Under the pieces are notes generated by a model that searched no databases, was not told the DNA's origin, and was given only the letters and a program-made list of their open reading frames with translations. From contig NZ_JANHMQ010000001.1 of assembly GCF_024609325.1 (NCBI RefSeq), positions 1,302,001 through 1,366,000 on the forward strand: a stretch of DNA of 64,000 nucleotides, read 5' to 3'. Position 1 is the first letter of the stretch, and each line of letters starts with the position of its first letter. Below are positions 45,627 through 54,802 of this stretch, in pieces. The DNA comes from Geothrix fuzhouensis. GTDB taxonomy: Bacteria > Acidobacteriota > Holophagae > Holophagales > Holophagaceae. The position numbers were made by a program, and so were the translations under genes.

Positions 45627-46243
45627 GCCAGACTCCCGGCCACCCCGAGGCGGCCCTGGTGAACGCCGCGGCCACGGGCGACCCCGAGGCCTTCGAGGCC
45701 CTCGTCCGCCCCCACCTGGGCATGCTTTTCCGGGTCATCGACCGCATCCTCGGCAATGAGGCCGAGAGCCAGGATGCCCTCCAGGACGCCCTCCTCACCA
45801 TCCTGCGGGAGCTGCCGGGTTTCCAGGGTGCCAGCAAGTTCAGCACCTGGGCCTACCGCATCTGCGTGAACCAGGCCCTCATGGCCCGGCGGAAGCGGGT
45901 CCGGCGCCGGGAGGACGCCATCGAAGATCTGATGCCACGTTTCGGCGACGACGGGCATCACAAGGACGTGGACCTGCTTCTTGAATGGAGCGAGGACGCG
46001 GAGGCATTGATGAAGGTCGAACAGGATGAGCTGAAGGCCAGGGTCCGGCTGGGCCTGGACCGCCTGTCCGACGACCAGCGCGCCGTCTTTGTCCTGCGGG
46101 ACCTCGAGGGCTGGGACACAGACGAGATCAGCCGTCACCTGGGCATCACCCGCGAGCTGGTGCGCCAGCGGGTCCACCGGGCACGCCTGGCCCTGCGGGC
46201 CCTGCTCCCCGAATTCACCCCCCGGCATGCGGAGGACCGATGA
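45623..46243 (+). CDS. ECF-family RNA polymerase sigma factor
   Basis: This 206-residue sigma factor has region 2 at about residues 25-95 (ALVRPHLGMLFRVIDRILG, ALQDALLTILRELPGF, FSTWAYRICVNQALMARRKR). Region 4 is at about 140-195 (LDRLSDDQRAVFVLRDLEGW, ISRHLGITRELVRQRVHRAR). An acidic linker carries HHKDVDLLLEWSED. It directs polymerase to stress promoters and is overlapped by the kinase gene before it and the anti-sigma gene after it (both ATGA), which implies coupled synthesis. Confidence 0.93.
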   Translation: MSQTPGHPEAALVNAAATGDPEAFEALVRPHLGMLFRVIDRILGNEAESQDALQDALLTILRELPGFQGASKFSTWAYRICVNQALMARRKRVRRREDAIEDLMPRFGDDGHHKDVDLLLEWSEDAEALMKVEQDELKARVRLGLDRLSDDQRAVFVLRDLEGWDTDEISRHLGITRELVRQRVHRARLALRALLPEFTPRHAEDR

Positions 46244-47031
46244 CGTTGCTCATGCCCACCTGCGCCGAAGTCGTCGCCTTGCTCACGGACTACGAGGAGG
46301 GCGCCCTGGGGCCCTTCAGCTGGCTGGGGGTCAAACTGCACTTGAGTCTCTGCCCGCCCTGCCGGACCTTCCTGGACAGCTTCGAGCGGACCCCGGGCCT
46401 GCTCCGGCGCCTCTGGCCCGAACCCCCTGCCCCCCCCGCCGAGCGCGCCCTGGACAGCGCCCTGGCGGCCCTGCGGCAGGGCCGGGTGCCGCGCGGTCCC
46501 ATGCATCACCCCGAGGAGGCGGCCTGGCAAGCCCTGGAGCCGGGCGGCGATTCCCTCACGGCCCTGCTGCTGAAGGTGCACCTGGGGCATTGCGACGGCT
46601 GCCGAAGCCAGCACGCCACCGGTGAACCCATCCCCGCCGCGGGCCCTTCCGGCCAGGATGCCCTCGACCTTTTGCGGCCACACCTGCCCGCCGAGGATCG
46701 CTGGCGCTGGACCCGGAAGGGCCTCGGTGGCGCCCGCGTGGCCCGGCTCCTGCAGGATCCAGCCACCGGCGCCACGCTGAACCTGGCGCACATGCCCGGC
46801 GGCATGAGCATGCCCCTTCACAGCCATGGGGGGTCCGAGCTGTCCATGGTCCTGTCCGGCGTCATGCAGGACGGCCCCGCCCACCTCGGTCCCGGCGATT
46901 GGCTGGCCTGTGGCCCCGGCCAGCAGCACGGCCCGAGCACGGAGCCTGGCCTTGACTGCTGGGCCCTCCTCCGCATCGAAGGCGGCATTCGCTTCACTGG
47001 CTGGCGGCGGATTCTGGGGGCCGTGGGCTGA
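46240..47031 (+). CDS. Anti-sigma factor, zinc-finger plus ChrR-like cupin
   Basis: The 263-residue protein has two HxxxCxxC zinc motifs, at His34/Cys38/Cys41 (HLSLCPPC) and His114/Cys118/Cys121 (HLGHCDGC). A C-terminal cupin (about residues 165-260) has His194, His196, Glu200 and His230 as metal ligands. The first zinc motif is the anti-sigma domain that traps the ECF factor; the cupin resembles the sensor half of ChrR, which responds to singlet oxygen. The duplicated zinc motif is unusual. It is a soluble protein, unlike most anti-sigma factors. Confidence 0.85.
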   Translation: MTLLMPTCAEVVALLTDYEEGALGPFSWLGVKLHLSLCPPCRTFLDSFERTPGLLRRLWPEPPAPPAERALDSALAALRQGRVPRGPMHHPEEAAWQALEPGGDSLTALLLKVHLGHCDGCRSQHATGEPIPAAGPSGQDALDLLRPHLPAEDRWRWTRKGLGGARVARLLQDPATGATLNLAHMPGGMSMPLHSHGGSELSMVLSGVMQDGPAHLGPGDWLACGPGQQHGPSTEPGLDCWALLRIEGGIRFTGWRRILGAVG

Positions 47032-47065
47032 CGGATTTCGCGGCCAGTCGTGGTCCAATGGGCCC

Positions 47066-47941
47066 ATGACGGAACCGAGCGATCGGACGAAAGGCGCGGC
47101 CCTGGTGGCTCTGGCGGCCTTGCTGTGGAGCTCCAGCGGCCTCTTCATCAAGGTGTTGCCCCTGGGCGCCCTCCAAATCGCCTTCGCCCGCAGTCTGGTG
47201 GCGGCTCTCACCATCGCGCTGGTGGTGCGCCTGCGCGGCGGGCGGCCCTTCCCACGACCGGACGCGCTGGCCCTCGCCTGCGCCTTCTCGTATGCCGGTG
47301 TGCTGGTCTGCTTCGTGGCCGCCACCAAGCTCACCACCGCCGCGAACGCGATCTTCCTGCAATTCTCCGCCCCCATCTACCTGGTGTTCCTGGAGCCTCA
47401 CCTCGCCGGGCGCCCCGTGGCGAGGCGGGATCTCACCGCCGTGGTGGTCTGTCTCGGCGCCATGGCGCTCTTCTTCGTTGGACGTCTGAGCGCAGGCACC
47501 CTCGCCGGCAATCTCATCGGCGTGGCCTCGGGCCTCTGCCTGGCCCTTTTCTCCCTCACCCTCAAGCTGCAACGGGAGCGCCGACCGGAGGTCGATCCCA
47601 TCAGTTCAATCATCCTCGGGAACCTGCTGGTGGCCGCCCTCTGCGCCCCCCTGGCGCTACGTGGTTTCCGCCCCGCGCCCATCCACGCCGGCATCCTCCT
47701 CTACCTCGGCGTCTTCCAGATCGGCTTTGCCTACCTGCTGTTCAACGCCGGCATGAAGCACCTCTCCGCCACCGCCGCCGTGGTGACGGGAACGCTTGAA
47801 GCCGTCCTCAATCCCATCTGGGTGTTCCTGGGCATCGGCGAGCGCCCCTCGGCCTGGGCGCTGCTGGGAGGCGTGACGATCCTCGCCACCATCGCCTGGT
47901 ACAGCCTGCCGCCCAGGCTCAAGGCGGCTCAGGCGCGCTGA
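47066..47941 (+). CDS. EamA/DMT family transporter
   Basis: This 291-residue protein has ten predicted transmembrane helices arranged as two EamA repeats (first beginning GAALVALAALLWSSSGLFIK, second near GNLIGVASGLCLALFSLTLK). The family exports or imports metabolites such as amino acids and nucleotide-sugar precursors. The ATG at 47066 gives the standard length. It lies 34 bases after the anti-sigma gene and may belong to its regulon. Its 3' end overlaps the convergent MFS gene by 13 bases. Confidence 0.9.
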   Translation: MTEPSDRTKGAALVALAALLWSSSGLFIKVLPLGALQIAFARSLVAALTIALVVRLRGGRPFPRPDALALACAFSYAGVLVCFVAATKLTTAANAIFLQFSAPIYLVFLEPHLAGRPVARRDLTAVVVCLGAMALFFVGRLSAGTLAGNLIGVASGLCLALFSLTLKLQRERRPEVDPISSIILGNLLVAALCAPLALRGFRPAPIHAGILLYLGVFQIGFAYLLFNAGMKHLSATAAVVTGTLEAVLNPIWVFLGIGERPSAWALLGGVTILATIAWYSLPPRLKAAQAR

Positions 47942-49089
47942 GCCACTCGCATCTCCACGACCCCAGTGGTGAGGGGCACCAGCAGCACGCCCGCCGCCAA
48001 GGCCACCACACCGTGCCAGCCGCCCAGGTGATAGGCGTGGCCGCTGAGGGTGATGCCAGCAGCACCGCCCAGGTAGTAGAACAGCACGTAGAAGGCGTTG
48101 GCCCGGCCCCGACCGGCGCTGAGCTTGCGGTTGAGAGCGCCCGCCGCCGAGGCGTGGATGGTGAAAAAGCCCGCGCAGACCAGCGCGAGCGCCAGGGCCA
48201 TGGCCCAGCCCTGCGAGATGAGCGTGACCGCCAGTCCGACCCCGAAGACCAGCGACCCGGCCACCATGGCCGTGCCGTTGCCGATGCGGTTGCTGAGGCG
48301 GCCCGCCAGGGGCCCAGCCACCACGCCCACGATGTAGGACAGGTAGAGCAGCGTCACGGCCCGGGTGGACCAGTGGAAGGGTGCCCCGTGCAGGTAAAAG
48401 GGCATGTAGTTGAAGACCGACGAGAACACGAAAAAACCGCCGGCGCTCACGCAGTAGATGCGGAACAGATCATGCCGGAACAGCACGTCGCGGAAGCGTA
48501 CGACCTCGGCCTGGCGGGTCTCCTCGGGCTCCTCCGCCGGCAGCCCGGCGTAGGCCGCCAGGGTGGCGGCCAACAGCAGCGCCGCGGCCACCAGGAAAGC
48601 CCAGCGCCAGTGGGCGGGCGGAAAGACGAAGCCACCCAGCAGCCGGCCTGACAGCCCACCCACCACCGTGGCGGAGACGTAGGATCCCATCACCACGTTG
48701 AGCCGCTCGGCCGGCATCACCTTGGCCAGATAGGCGGCCAGGCAGGTGGTGAGGGCCGGCACGAAGAGCCCCTGGACGAACCGGGCCCCCACCAGCAGCG
48801 GCAGCGTCGGCGCCAGGGCCGAGACCACGCCTGCGGCGGCCACCACCAGCCCGCCCGTCAGCAGGATGGGCCGGATGGCCCTGCGGTCCGCCAGGGCGCC
48901 GAAGGGCAGGTTCGCCAGGGCGATGCCCAACACCACCGCGGAGACAGTCAGCGAGGCCGTGCCCTCGCCCACGCCGAAGGTCTGGCGCAGCACGGGTAGC
49001 ACGGGCTGCGGGATGTAGACCGTGGTGAACACCGCGCTGACCAGCGCGAAGACCAGCCACTGAAGGCGGGACAGCGGATCCCGGGGCAT
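47929..49089 (-). CDS. MFS transporter
   Basis: This 386-residue protein has twelve hydrophobic segments and an MFS loop 2-3 signature variant (LPFGALADRRAIRP). The repeat after residue 200 starts FRHDLFRIYCVSAGGFFVF. The pattern resembles YnfM/arabinose-efflux-type exporters. It is divergent from the 500-base repeat-rich intergenic region and ends inside the EamA gene. The substrate is unknown. Confidence 0.9.
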   Translation of the reverse strand: MPRDPLSRLQWLVFALVSAVFTTVYIPQPVLPVLRQTFGVGEGTASLTVSAVVLGIALANLPFGALADRRAIRPILLTGGLVVAAAGVVSALAPTLPLLVGARFVQGLFVPALTTCLAAYLAKVMPAERLNVVMGSYVSATVVGGLSGRLLGGFVFPPAHWRWAFLVAAALLLAATLAAYAGLPAEEPEETRQAEVVRFRDVLFRHDLFRIYCVSAGGFFVFSSVFNYMPFYLHGAPFHWSTRAVTLLYLSYIVGVVAGPLAGRLSNRIGNGTAMVAGSLVFGVGLAVTLISQGWAMALALALVCAGFFTIHASAAGALNRKLSAGRGRANAFYVLFYYLGGAAGITLSGHAYHLGGWHGVVALAAGVLLVPLTTGVVEMRVAQRA

Positions 49090-49198
49090 CAGACGGCAAG
49101 AACAAGAACAGGCACGGCGGCTCCGGGCGGTGCTTTCAGCATAGCGTCGCGCCTAACCCCGTGGCTCAGACAACCCCAAGCGCCAAAGAACCGAGGAA

Positions 49199-49560
49199 CC
49201 ACTGATGAACACCGATGAACAGAACGAGAACAGCAAGGGGGCCATGTAAGAATCGGCCCATACAGCAGTGGTGCGAGGATGCCCCAAGGCTGAGGATAAC
49301 TGCATCACGCAGAGGGCACAGAGCGGCGCCGACTCGCCGTGCATGGGCCCGCCGCAGGCGGCCTCCGGCGTGGCCGGAGGTCAGGGTTGACAAAGCACCA
49401 CCCCTTTTCAATCCGTGTGAATCAGCGAAATCCGTGGCTGCTTTCTGTTTTTACCTGCACCCCTTGCGGTTCAAAGCTTTTCATCGGTGTTCATCAGTGA
49501 TTCAAACCGCTTTTGCCTTTCTCTGTGCCTTCTGCGGCCCTCTGTGCCCTCTGTGTTCCA
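49199..49560. repeat. Composite short-period repeat element
   Basis: CACTGATGAACACCGATGAA (49200-49219) is exactly complementary to 49480-49499. GCAGAGGGCACAGAG (49309-49323) is matched by a CTCTGTGCC-type array with a 9-base period at 49521-49556. AATCCGTGTGAATCAGCGAAATCCGTG lies between. The order A-B-A'-B' does not form one simple hairpin. No gene is supported between 49090 and 49589. Confidence 0.8.
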
Positions 49561-49589
49561 GCTCTTCGGCCCTGGAACCGCGAACAAAC

Positions 49590-50441
49590 TCAGACTTCGG
49601 TGGCCATGCGGTAGAGGTCGGAGGCTGACACGCCCAGGTGCTTGGCGAGGGGCTTCACGGCTTCGCGGAGGGTCATGCCGCCTTCCCGGGCGGCGGCGAG
49701 GTAGGCCTTGGCCCAGTCCGGCAGCGTGCCCCCTTCCAGCGCCGCAGTGGATTCGGAGACCAGCCGCTTGGCCCCCGCGCCCGCCAGCACCAGCACCATC
49801 TCACCGCGATCTTCGCGACCCAGCTGCTCTTTGACCTGGGCTGGCGTGCCGCGGTACCAGGTCTCGTGCAGCTTGGTCAGCTCCCGACCCAGGGCAATCT
49901 CGCGATCCGGCAGCAGCGCCTCCAGGTCCGCCAGAGTCTCGTGGATGCGATGGGGCGTCTCGAAGACGACGACGGTCTCCTCCTCGGCGCCCAGCTTCTT
50001 GAGCAGGGTGCGCCGCGGTTCGCCGCGGTTGGGCAGGTAGCCCCAGAAGCTGAAGGCATGGCTGGGCAGGCCCGAGGCCACCACCGCCAGCAGCACCGCG
50101 GAAGCCCCCGGCAGCACCGTGACCTTGGCCCCCGCCGCCCGGGCGGCCCGGGCAATCTCGAAGCCTGGGTCATTGATGCCGGGCATCCCCGCATCGCTGC
50201 AGTAGGCCACGGTGCGGCCCGAGGCCAGCTCCAACCCGATCCGTTCGTAGGCCGCGGCTCCGGCGTGGTCGTCGAAGCGCAGCAGGGGCTTATCGATCCC
50301 CAGGTGCTTGAGCAGTCCGCCGGTGCGGCGGGTGTCCTCGCAGGCCACCAGGTCGGCTTCGGCCAAGGCCTCCTTCGCGCGGTCGGTGAGGTCACCGAGG
50401 TTTCCGATGGGGGTGGGGACGAGAATCAAGTGGCCGACCAT
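49590..50441 (-). CDS. rsmI: 16S rRNA (cytidine-1402-2'-O)-methyltransferase
   Basis: This 283-residue enzyme of the tetrapyrrole-methylase fold starts GHLILVPTPIGNLGDLT. It has the conserved ACEDTRRT, YCSDAGMPGINDPG and PGASAVLLAV segments and the FETPHRI motif. It 2'-O-methylates C1402 of 16S rRNA using SAM. The ATG at 50441 or 50447 could be the start; neither has a strong ribosome-binding site. The longer open frame to 50486 is not used. Confidence 0.94.
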   Translation of the reverse strand: MVGHLILVPTPIGNLGDLTDRAKEALAEADLVACEDTRRTGGLLKHLGIDKPLLRFDDHAGAAAYERIGLELASGRTVAYCSDAGMPGINDPGFEIARAARAAGAKVTVLPGASAVLLAVVASGLPSHAFSFWGYLPNRGEPRRTLLKKLGAEEETVVVFETPHRIHETLADLEALLPDREIALGRELTKLHETWYRGTPAQVKEQLGREDRGEMVLVLAGAGAKRLVSESTAALEGGTLPDWAKAYLAAAREGGMTLREAVKPLAKHLGVSASDLYRMATEV

Positions 50442-50506
50442 ATCCATCCAGTCTGGCAGCCCCCAGGGGAGTGCGGCACGGGGCATTCCTGGAACGGAGC
50501 CGGAAC

Positions 50507-51022
50507 CTACTTCACAGCCCCCCAGTCGTCGGCGGAGCTCTTGATGTTCTGGCAGAACTTGTCGATCTGCTCACGCAGGAATGCCGACGTAATGGCGTGA
50601 TTGTCCAGGACGCGATGGAGGTAAAGCTTGTTCAGCTTCCGATTGAAGTAGAAGCAGGATGGATCCACATCCTCGTTGTCCTGGAGCAGAGCCAGCCACA
50701 CGGAAGCTGGGAGGGTGGCCGGGTTGGCCGCGGTAGCCAGGTTGGCATTCATCCCGAGCTTGGTCTGATCCGGGCTCAGCACCAGCTGCACGTAGTAGGT
50801 CCAACTCTCCCGCTTGATCGCGATGAGGAATCCCTTGGAGAGCTTCTTCGGGGCGTAGCCCAGGCCATCGAGCAACTGGAGCAGCGTGGCGTCCGTGAGG
50901 GGTTGACCGACGGAAGGGAGTGCCGGCTGGGGCGCCTCCTGGACGGGCGAGGCCGCCGGCAGGGCGGCGGAACCTCCCAGAACCAAGGCTGCGCAGGCGA
51001 TGGTGGCGATCCAGCGGTTCAT
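50507..51022 (-). CDS. Exported protein of unknown function, YbjN-like
   Basis: The 171-residue product has a signal peptide (MNRWIATIACAALVLGGSAAL). A domain of about 130 residues follows (LLQLLDGLGYAPKKLSKGFL, YYVQLVLSPDQTKLGMNANL, AITSAFLREQIDKFCQNI) that resembles YbjN/type III chaperone-like folds. GGGAGG precedes the ATG at 51022. It lies upstream of rsmI on the same strand, with 65 bases between them. No function can be assigned. Confidence 0.65.
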   Translation of the reverse strand: MNRWIATIACAALVLGGSAALPAASPVQEAPQPALPSVGQPLTDATLLQLLDGLGYAPKKLSKGFLIAIKRESWTYYVQLVLSPDQTKLGMNANLATAANPATLPASVWLALLQDNEDVDPSCFYFNRKLNKLYLHRVLDNHAITSAFLREQIDKFCQNIKSSADDWGAVK

Positions 51023-51090
51023 GAACCCTCCCTTGGGTGCCAGGTGATCCCCTCCTATCGGCATCGGCTGATCCAAGTTCAATTCAGCCA

Positions 51091-51117
51091 CGGGCCGGGG
51101 TGGTTGCTCCCGGCCCG
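51091..51117. terminator. GC-rich hairpin between two exported-protein genes
   Basis: CGGGCCGGG and its complement CCCGGCCCG are separated by 9 bases, after the stop codon of the minus-strand gene at 51158. No U-tract follows, so termination is only possible, not certain. Confidence 0.4.
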
Positions 51118-51157
51118 CTCCCCCCGCGCCCGCGGCCCCAACCGGGTCCCGGAATCC

Positions 51158-51994
51158 CTACTTCGCGGCCGCCGAGGCCTTTGCAGCGGGCTTGGCCGTC
51201 CAGACCTTCCAGAACTCGGGGTCCGCGGCGATGTCGCCGGCAACCGGGTAGCTCATCTTCGGGTCCACGGCCAGCAACTGGGCGTCCTCCCGCAGGAAGC
51301 AATCGGCGGTGAGCTTGGCAAGGCCCTTGAGTTCCTCGGGCCCCGCGGTTTTGGCGATCTTCTCGTCGTCGGCCATGGTGGCGTCTGCGTCCGCCAGGCT
51401 GTGCAATGGCACCACCCAGAGGAAGGTGGGATTGGCGGTCCCGGCCAGGGCCTGGTACACACCCCAACGGGGTTTCAGCCCCGCCTTCTCATAGAGTTCG
51501 GCGTATTTCTTCGCGCCGGCCGTGAATTCGGCCTCATGACCCGGTTTCACCTGCATCGTGTAGGTCCAGTAGAAACGGGGCGCCAGGTCCCCAATCTCCC
51601 GGCTGAGATCTCCCCGCAGCACATAGGCCACGCTGCTGTAGTTGGTGATGAACTCGGCATCCTTGGTGGCCAGCGCCTCCATCTGGGCCTTGAGGGCGGG
51701 GTTCTTCTCCATGTAGGCCTGCTGCGCCTCCATGCCCGCCAGGGAGTCGTAGAACCACACCCAGGTGGCCTGGTTCGCGCCGACCACCGGCACCATGCCC
51801 AGGAAATGGTAGGGACTCTTGGCCTGGACAAACACCTTCGACCAGGCGAACTCGTTCTTCTGGTGGGCGGCCTCCTTGCCGGGTTTCACGTCCTCCACAC
51901 CAATGCGCAGGACCTTGGGCCAGGTCAGGGCCGGTGGATCACCAGCCACCAGGGTGGCCCCGAGGGAGAGGCAAAGCAGGATTCGGGTATCCAT
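51158..51994 (-). CDS. Exported protein with two ferredoxin-like (dimeric barrel) domains
   Basis: The 278-residue product has a signal peptide (MDTRILLCLSLGATLVAG) and two similar halves. The first begins KVLRIGVEDVKPGKEAAHQK and the second FYWTYTMQVKPGHEAEFTAG; both look like alpha/beta-barrel (ABM/NIPSNAP-type) domains. AAGGAGGAGCCC precedes the ATG. It is followed by the second exported protein on the same strand, and the two may work together. Function unknown. Confidence 0.68.
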   Translation of the reverse strand: MDTRILLCLSLGATLVAGDPPALTWPKVLRIGVEDVKPGKEAAHQKNEFAWSKVFVQAKSPYHFLGMVPVVGANQATWVWFYDSLAGMEAQQAYMEKNPALKAQMEALATKDAEFITNYSSVAYVLRGDLSREIGDLAPRFYWTYTMQVKPGHEAEFTAGAKKYAELYEKAGLKPRWGVYQALAGTANPTFLWVVPLHSLADADATMADDEKIAKTAGPEELKGLAKLTADCFLREDAQLLAVDPKMSYPVAGDIAADPEFWKVWTAKPAAKASAAAK

Positions 51995-52106
51995 GGGCTC
52001 CTCCTTGAGTTAGGCCCATGAGGCTACGCCGATTCGATCCGAAAATTATCTTTTTTTTAAGAGCGAACACCTGTAATCACAAATTGTTTCAGGATGTTAT
52101 CTGGAT

Positions 52107-52802
52107 TCATGTCACACGCTCGAGCTGCCGTTCGCTGCCGATCAGCCGGCTGTAGAACATGCCCGTATGGTACCAGTGCAGAAAGAAGGCCTCGAGGACC
52201 GCCCGCCGCCACCAGGCCAAGCTCCCGGACGCCGGGGGGCAGCCAGGCGAGGGGCTGCACCGCACCTCCAGCCCCAGGCCCACAGCGGTAGCGCGGGCAC
52301 GGGCCAGGTGCAGCGGGTCGGAAACCAACAGCAGGGTGCGCCAGCCTTCGGCACGGAGATGGGCCCGCACGTTGAAGAGATTCTCCAGGGTGTGCTGGCT
52401 GCGGTCCTCCAACAAAATGACGTCCGGGGGGACACCCCGGGCCAGCAGCCAGTCCCGGCCAGCCTCAGCCTCGCTGCGGGAGGCGCTCCCGGTGGTGCCA
52501 CCAGCCACAATGATGCGGGGGGCTAGGCCCTGCCGCCACAGACTCTCCCCGTGGGCCAGCCGTGCCTCGTACACGGGCGTGAGTTCGTCGCTTTGCAGCC
52601 GTCTCCCCAACACCAGGATGGCGTCGGCACACTCCAGCGGGTCACCCTCGGCGCTCGTCACCACGCGCCGCAGCCGGAAGCCCACGGGCACCAACAGCAA
52701 CCCCAAGGCGGTGGCCAGGGCCAGCCCCAGCGACGCGGCCCCGCCGGGGCCGAGCTTCTGGAGGAAGCTGGCACGGGGCGGGGCCTGATAGGGCTTGGGC
52801 AT
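52107..52802 (-). CDS. YdcF/ElyC (DUF218) family membrane protein
   Basis: The 231-residue protein has one transmembrane helix near residues 22-42 (AASLGLALATALGLLLVPVG). The DUF218 fold follows: ADAILVLGRRLQ, RIIVAGGTTGSASRSEAEAG, EDRSQHTLENLFN and LLVSDPLHLARA. ElyC and SanA relatives act in envelope polymer metabolism, but the chemistry is unclear. It lies just downstream of typA on the same strand (29 bases). Confidence 0.87.
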   Translation of the reverse strand: MPKPYQAPPRASFLQKLGPGGAASLGLALATALGLLLVPVGFRLRRVVTSAEGDPLECADAILVLGRRLQSDELTPVYEARLAHGESLWRQGLAPRIIVAGGTTGSASRSEAEAGRDWLLARGVPPDVILLEDRSQHTLENLFNVRAHLRAEGWRTLLLVSDPLHLARARATAVGLGLEVRCSPSPGCPPASGSLAWWRRAVLEAFFLHWYHTGMFYSRLIGSERQLERVT

Positions 52803-52831
52803 GGGAGAGCCCCCGAAGGGATCCGGTGAGC

Positions 52832-54658
52832 TTACGCTTCGGACCGCTTCTCCGACTTCTTTCTTTCGCTCGTGTCCAGCACCCGCTTGCGCATGCGGAT
52901 GAAGTTGGGGGTCACTTCCACCAGCTCATCCGCCTCGATGTATTCCAGCGCCTGCTCCAGGGTGTGCTCCCGGGGCGGGGTGATGCGGGTCGCCTCGTCG
53001 CTGCCGCTGGAGCGCATGTTCGACAGCTTCTTGGCCTTGGCCACGTTCACCACCAGGTCGTTCTCGCGGGCGTGCTCGCCCACGATCATGCCCTCGTAGC
53101 ACTTGGTCCCGGGCTGGATGAAGATGACACCCCGCTCCTCCAGGTTCATGAGGGCGAAGCCCACGGCCTCGCACTGCTCCATGCTGATGAGCACGCCGTT
53201 CTTGCGGCTGACCAGCTCGCCCTTGTGGGGGCCGTAGTGGCTGAATAGGCTGTGGATGAGGCCTTCGCCGCGGGTATCGGTCATGAACTCGTTGCGGAAG
53301 CCGATGAGGCCGCGGCTGGGGATCTTGAAGTGCAGGCGCAGGCGTCCGCCTTCGTTGCCCATGTCCTGCATCTCGGCCTTGCGGTTGCCCATGTGCTCCA
53401 TGGTCACGCCCATGTAGGCCTCGGGGATGTCGATGGTCACGTCCTCGTAAGGCTCGAGCTTCTCGCCGGTCACGGGGTCCGTGTGGAGGATCACCTCGGG
53501 GCGGCTCACGCAGAGCTCGAAGCCTTCACGGCGCATGGTCTCGATGAGCACGGAGAGGTGCAGCTCGCCGCGGCCGCTCACCTTGAAGGAATCCGGACTG
53601 TCCGTGTCCTCCACGCGCAAGGCCACGTTGTGCTGGAGTTCCTTCTGGAGTCGTTCGCGGATGCGGCGGCTCTGGATGAACTTGCCGTCCTGGCCGGCGA
53701 AAGGCCCGGCATTCACCATGAACATCATGGAGATGGTGGGCTCGTCGATGTCCACGTACTCAAGGGCGATCGGACTGGCGGCATCCGCGATGGTCTCGCC
53801 CACCCGGATGTCCGCGATGCCCGCGATGGCCACGATCTCGCCGGCACTGGCTTCCGTCTGCTGGATGCGGGACAGACCCTCGAAGCCGTAGAGCTGGGTC
53901 ACTTTGTGCTGCTGGATGCTGCCGTCGCGCTTCACCAGGGCCACCGCCTCGCCCACCTTGATGCGGCCGTTCACGATGCGGCCGATGCCGATCTGGCCCA
54001 CGAAGTCGCTCCACTCCATGAGGGTGATGAGCATCTGGAGGGGCGCGTCGGGGCTGCCCTTGGGGTGGGGGCAGTGCTTCACGATGGTGTCGAAGAGGGG
54101 ATCCAGGGTCTCGCTGGCATCGTTCATGTCCAGCATGGCGTAGCCCATCTTGGCGCTGGCGAAGACGCAGGGGAAATCCAGCTGTTCCTCGGTGGCGCCC
54201 AGCTCGATCAGCAGGTCGAAGACCTGATCCTGGGACCACACGGGGCGGGCGCCGGGGCGGTCCACCTTGTTGATGACCACGATGGGCCGCAGCCCCAGGG
54301 CCAGCGCCTTGCGGGTCACGAACTTGGTCTGGGGCATGGGGCCGTCGAAGGCATCCACCACCAGCAGCACGGAATCCACCATGGAGAGCACACGCTCCAC
54401 CTCGCCGCCGAAGTCGGCGTGGCCGGGGGTGTCCACAATGTTGAAGCGGTAGCCGCTCCAGTGCAGGGAGGTCGTCTTGGCCAGGATGGTGATGCCGCGT
54501 TCACGTTCCTGGTCGTTGCTGTCCATGGCCCGTTCCTGGACCCGCTGGTTGTCCCGGAACATGTGGGCGCCCTTGAACAGGGCGTCCACGAGGGTGGTCT
54601 TGCCATGATCGACGTGAGCAATGATGGCGATGTTGCGGATCTTTTCGAGGGGGGTCAT
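52832..54658 (-). CDS. typA: Translational GTPase TypA/BipA
   Basis: This 608-residue ribosome-binding GTPase has G1 AHVDHGKTT (14-22), the switch region [19 protein letters not shown] and NKVDRPGA. The EF-G-like domains and the BipA C-terminal domain follow. It helps 50S assembly at low temperature and stress. The ATG at 54658 has GGGAG upstream and is preferred to 54682. Downstream is the ElyC-like gene, probably co-transcribed. Confidence 0.96.
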   Translation of the reverse strand: MTPLEKIRNIAIIAHVDHGKTTLVDALFKGAHMFRDNQRVQERAMDSNDQERERGITILAKTTSLHWSGYRFNIVDTPGHADFGGEVERVLSMVDSVLLVVDAFDGPMPQTKFVTRKALALGLRPIVVINKVDRPGARPVWSQDQVFDLLIELGATEEQLDFPCVFASAKMGYAMLDMNDASETLDPLFDTIVKHCPHPKGSPDAPLQMLITLMEWSDFVGQIGIGRIVNGRIKVGEAVALVKRDGSIQQHKVTQLYGFEGLSRIQQTEASAGEIVAIAGIADIRVGETIADAASPIALEYVDIDEPTISMMFMVNAGPFAGQDGKFIQSRRIRERLQKELQHNVALRVEDTDSPDSFKVSGRGELHLSVLIETMRREGFELCVSRPEVILHTDPVTGEKLEPYEDVTIDIPEAYMGVTMEHMGNRKAEMQDMGNEGGRLRLHFKIPSRGLIGFRNEFMTDTRGEGLIHSLFSHYGPHKGELVSRKNGVLISMEQCEAVGFALMNLEERGVIFIQPGTKCYEGMIVGEHARENDLVVNVAKAKKLSNMRSSGSDEATRITPPREHTLEQALEYIEADELVEVTPNFIRMRKRVLDTSERKKSEKRSEA

Positions 54659-54701
54659 CTTGCTCCCGGGCAGCCCAGGCATAGGCCGGGCAGAACCTTC
54701 G

Positions 54702-54710
54702 ATTTTACCA
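54702..54710 (-). promoter_or_regulatory. Extended -10 promoter element of typA
   Basis: TGGTAAAAT on the minus strand, an extended -10 (TGn-TAAAAT), lies about 44 bases before the chosen typA start. There is no strong -35, as is common for extended -10 promoters. Confidence 0.4.
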
Positions 54711-54802
54711 GATTCCCCGGCCTTTTCCGAGTCTTAAACACCAGCCCCTTCCCTTCCCCTGCAAGGGGTCTAAGATAAGCGGACCCTTACCGGGAGAACC
54801 TC

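Noticed and set aside
49215-49628. A 137-codon frame rich in Cys, Pro and Ser over the repeat element
   Set aside because: The peptide (FCAFCGPLCPLCSSSSA-like) is a by-product of CTCTGTGCC-type repeats, not a protein.
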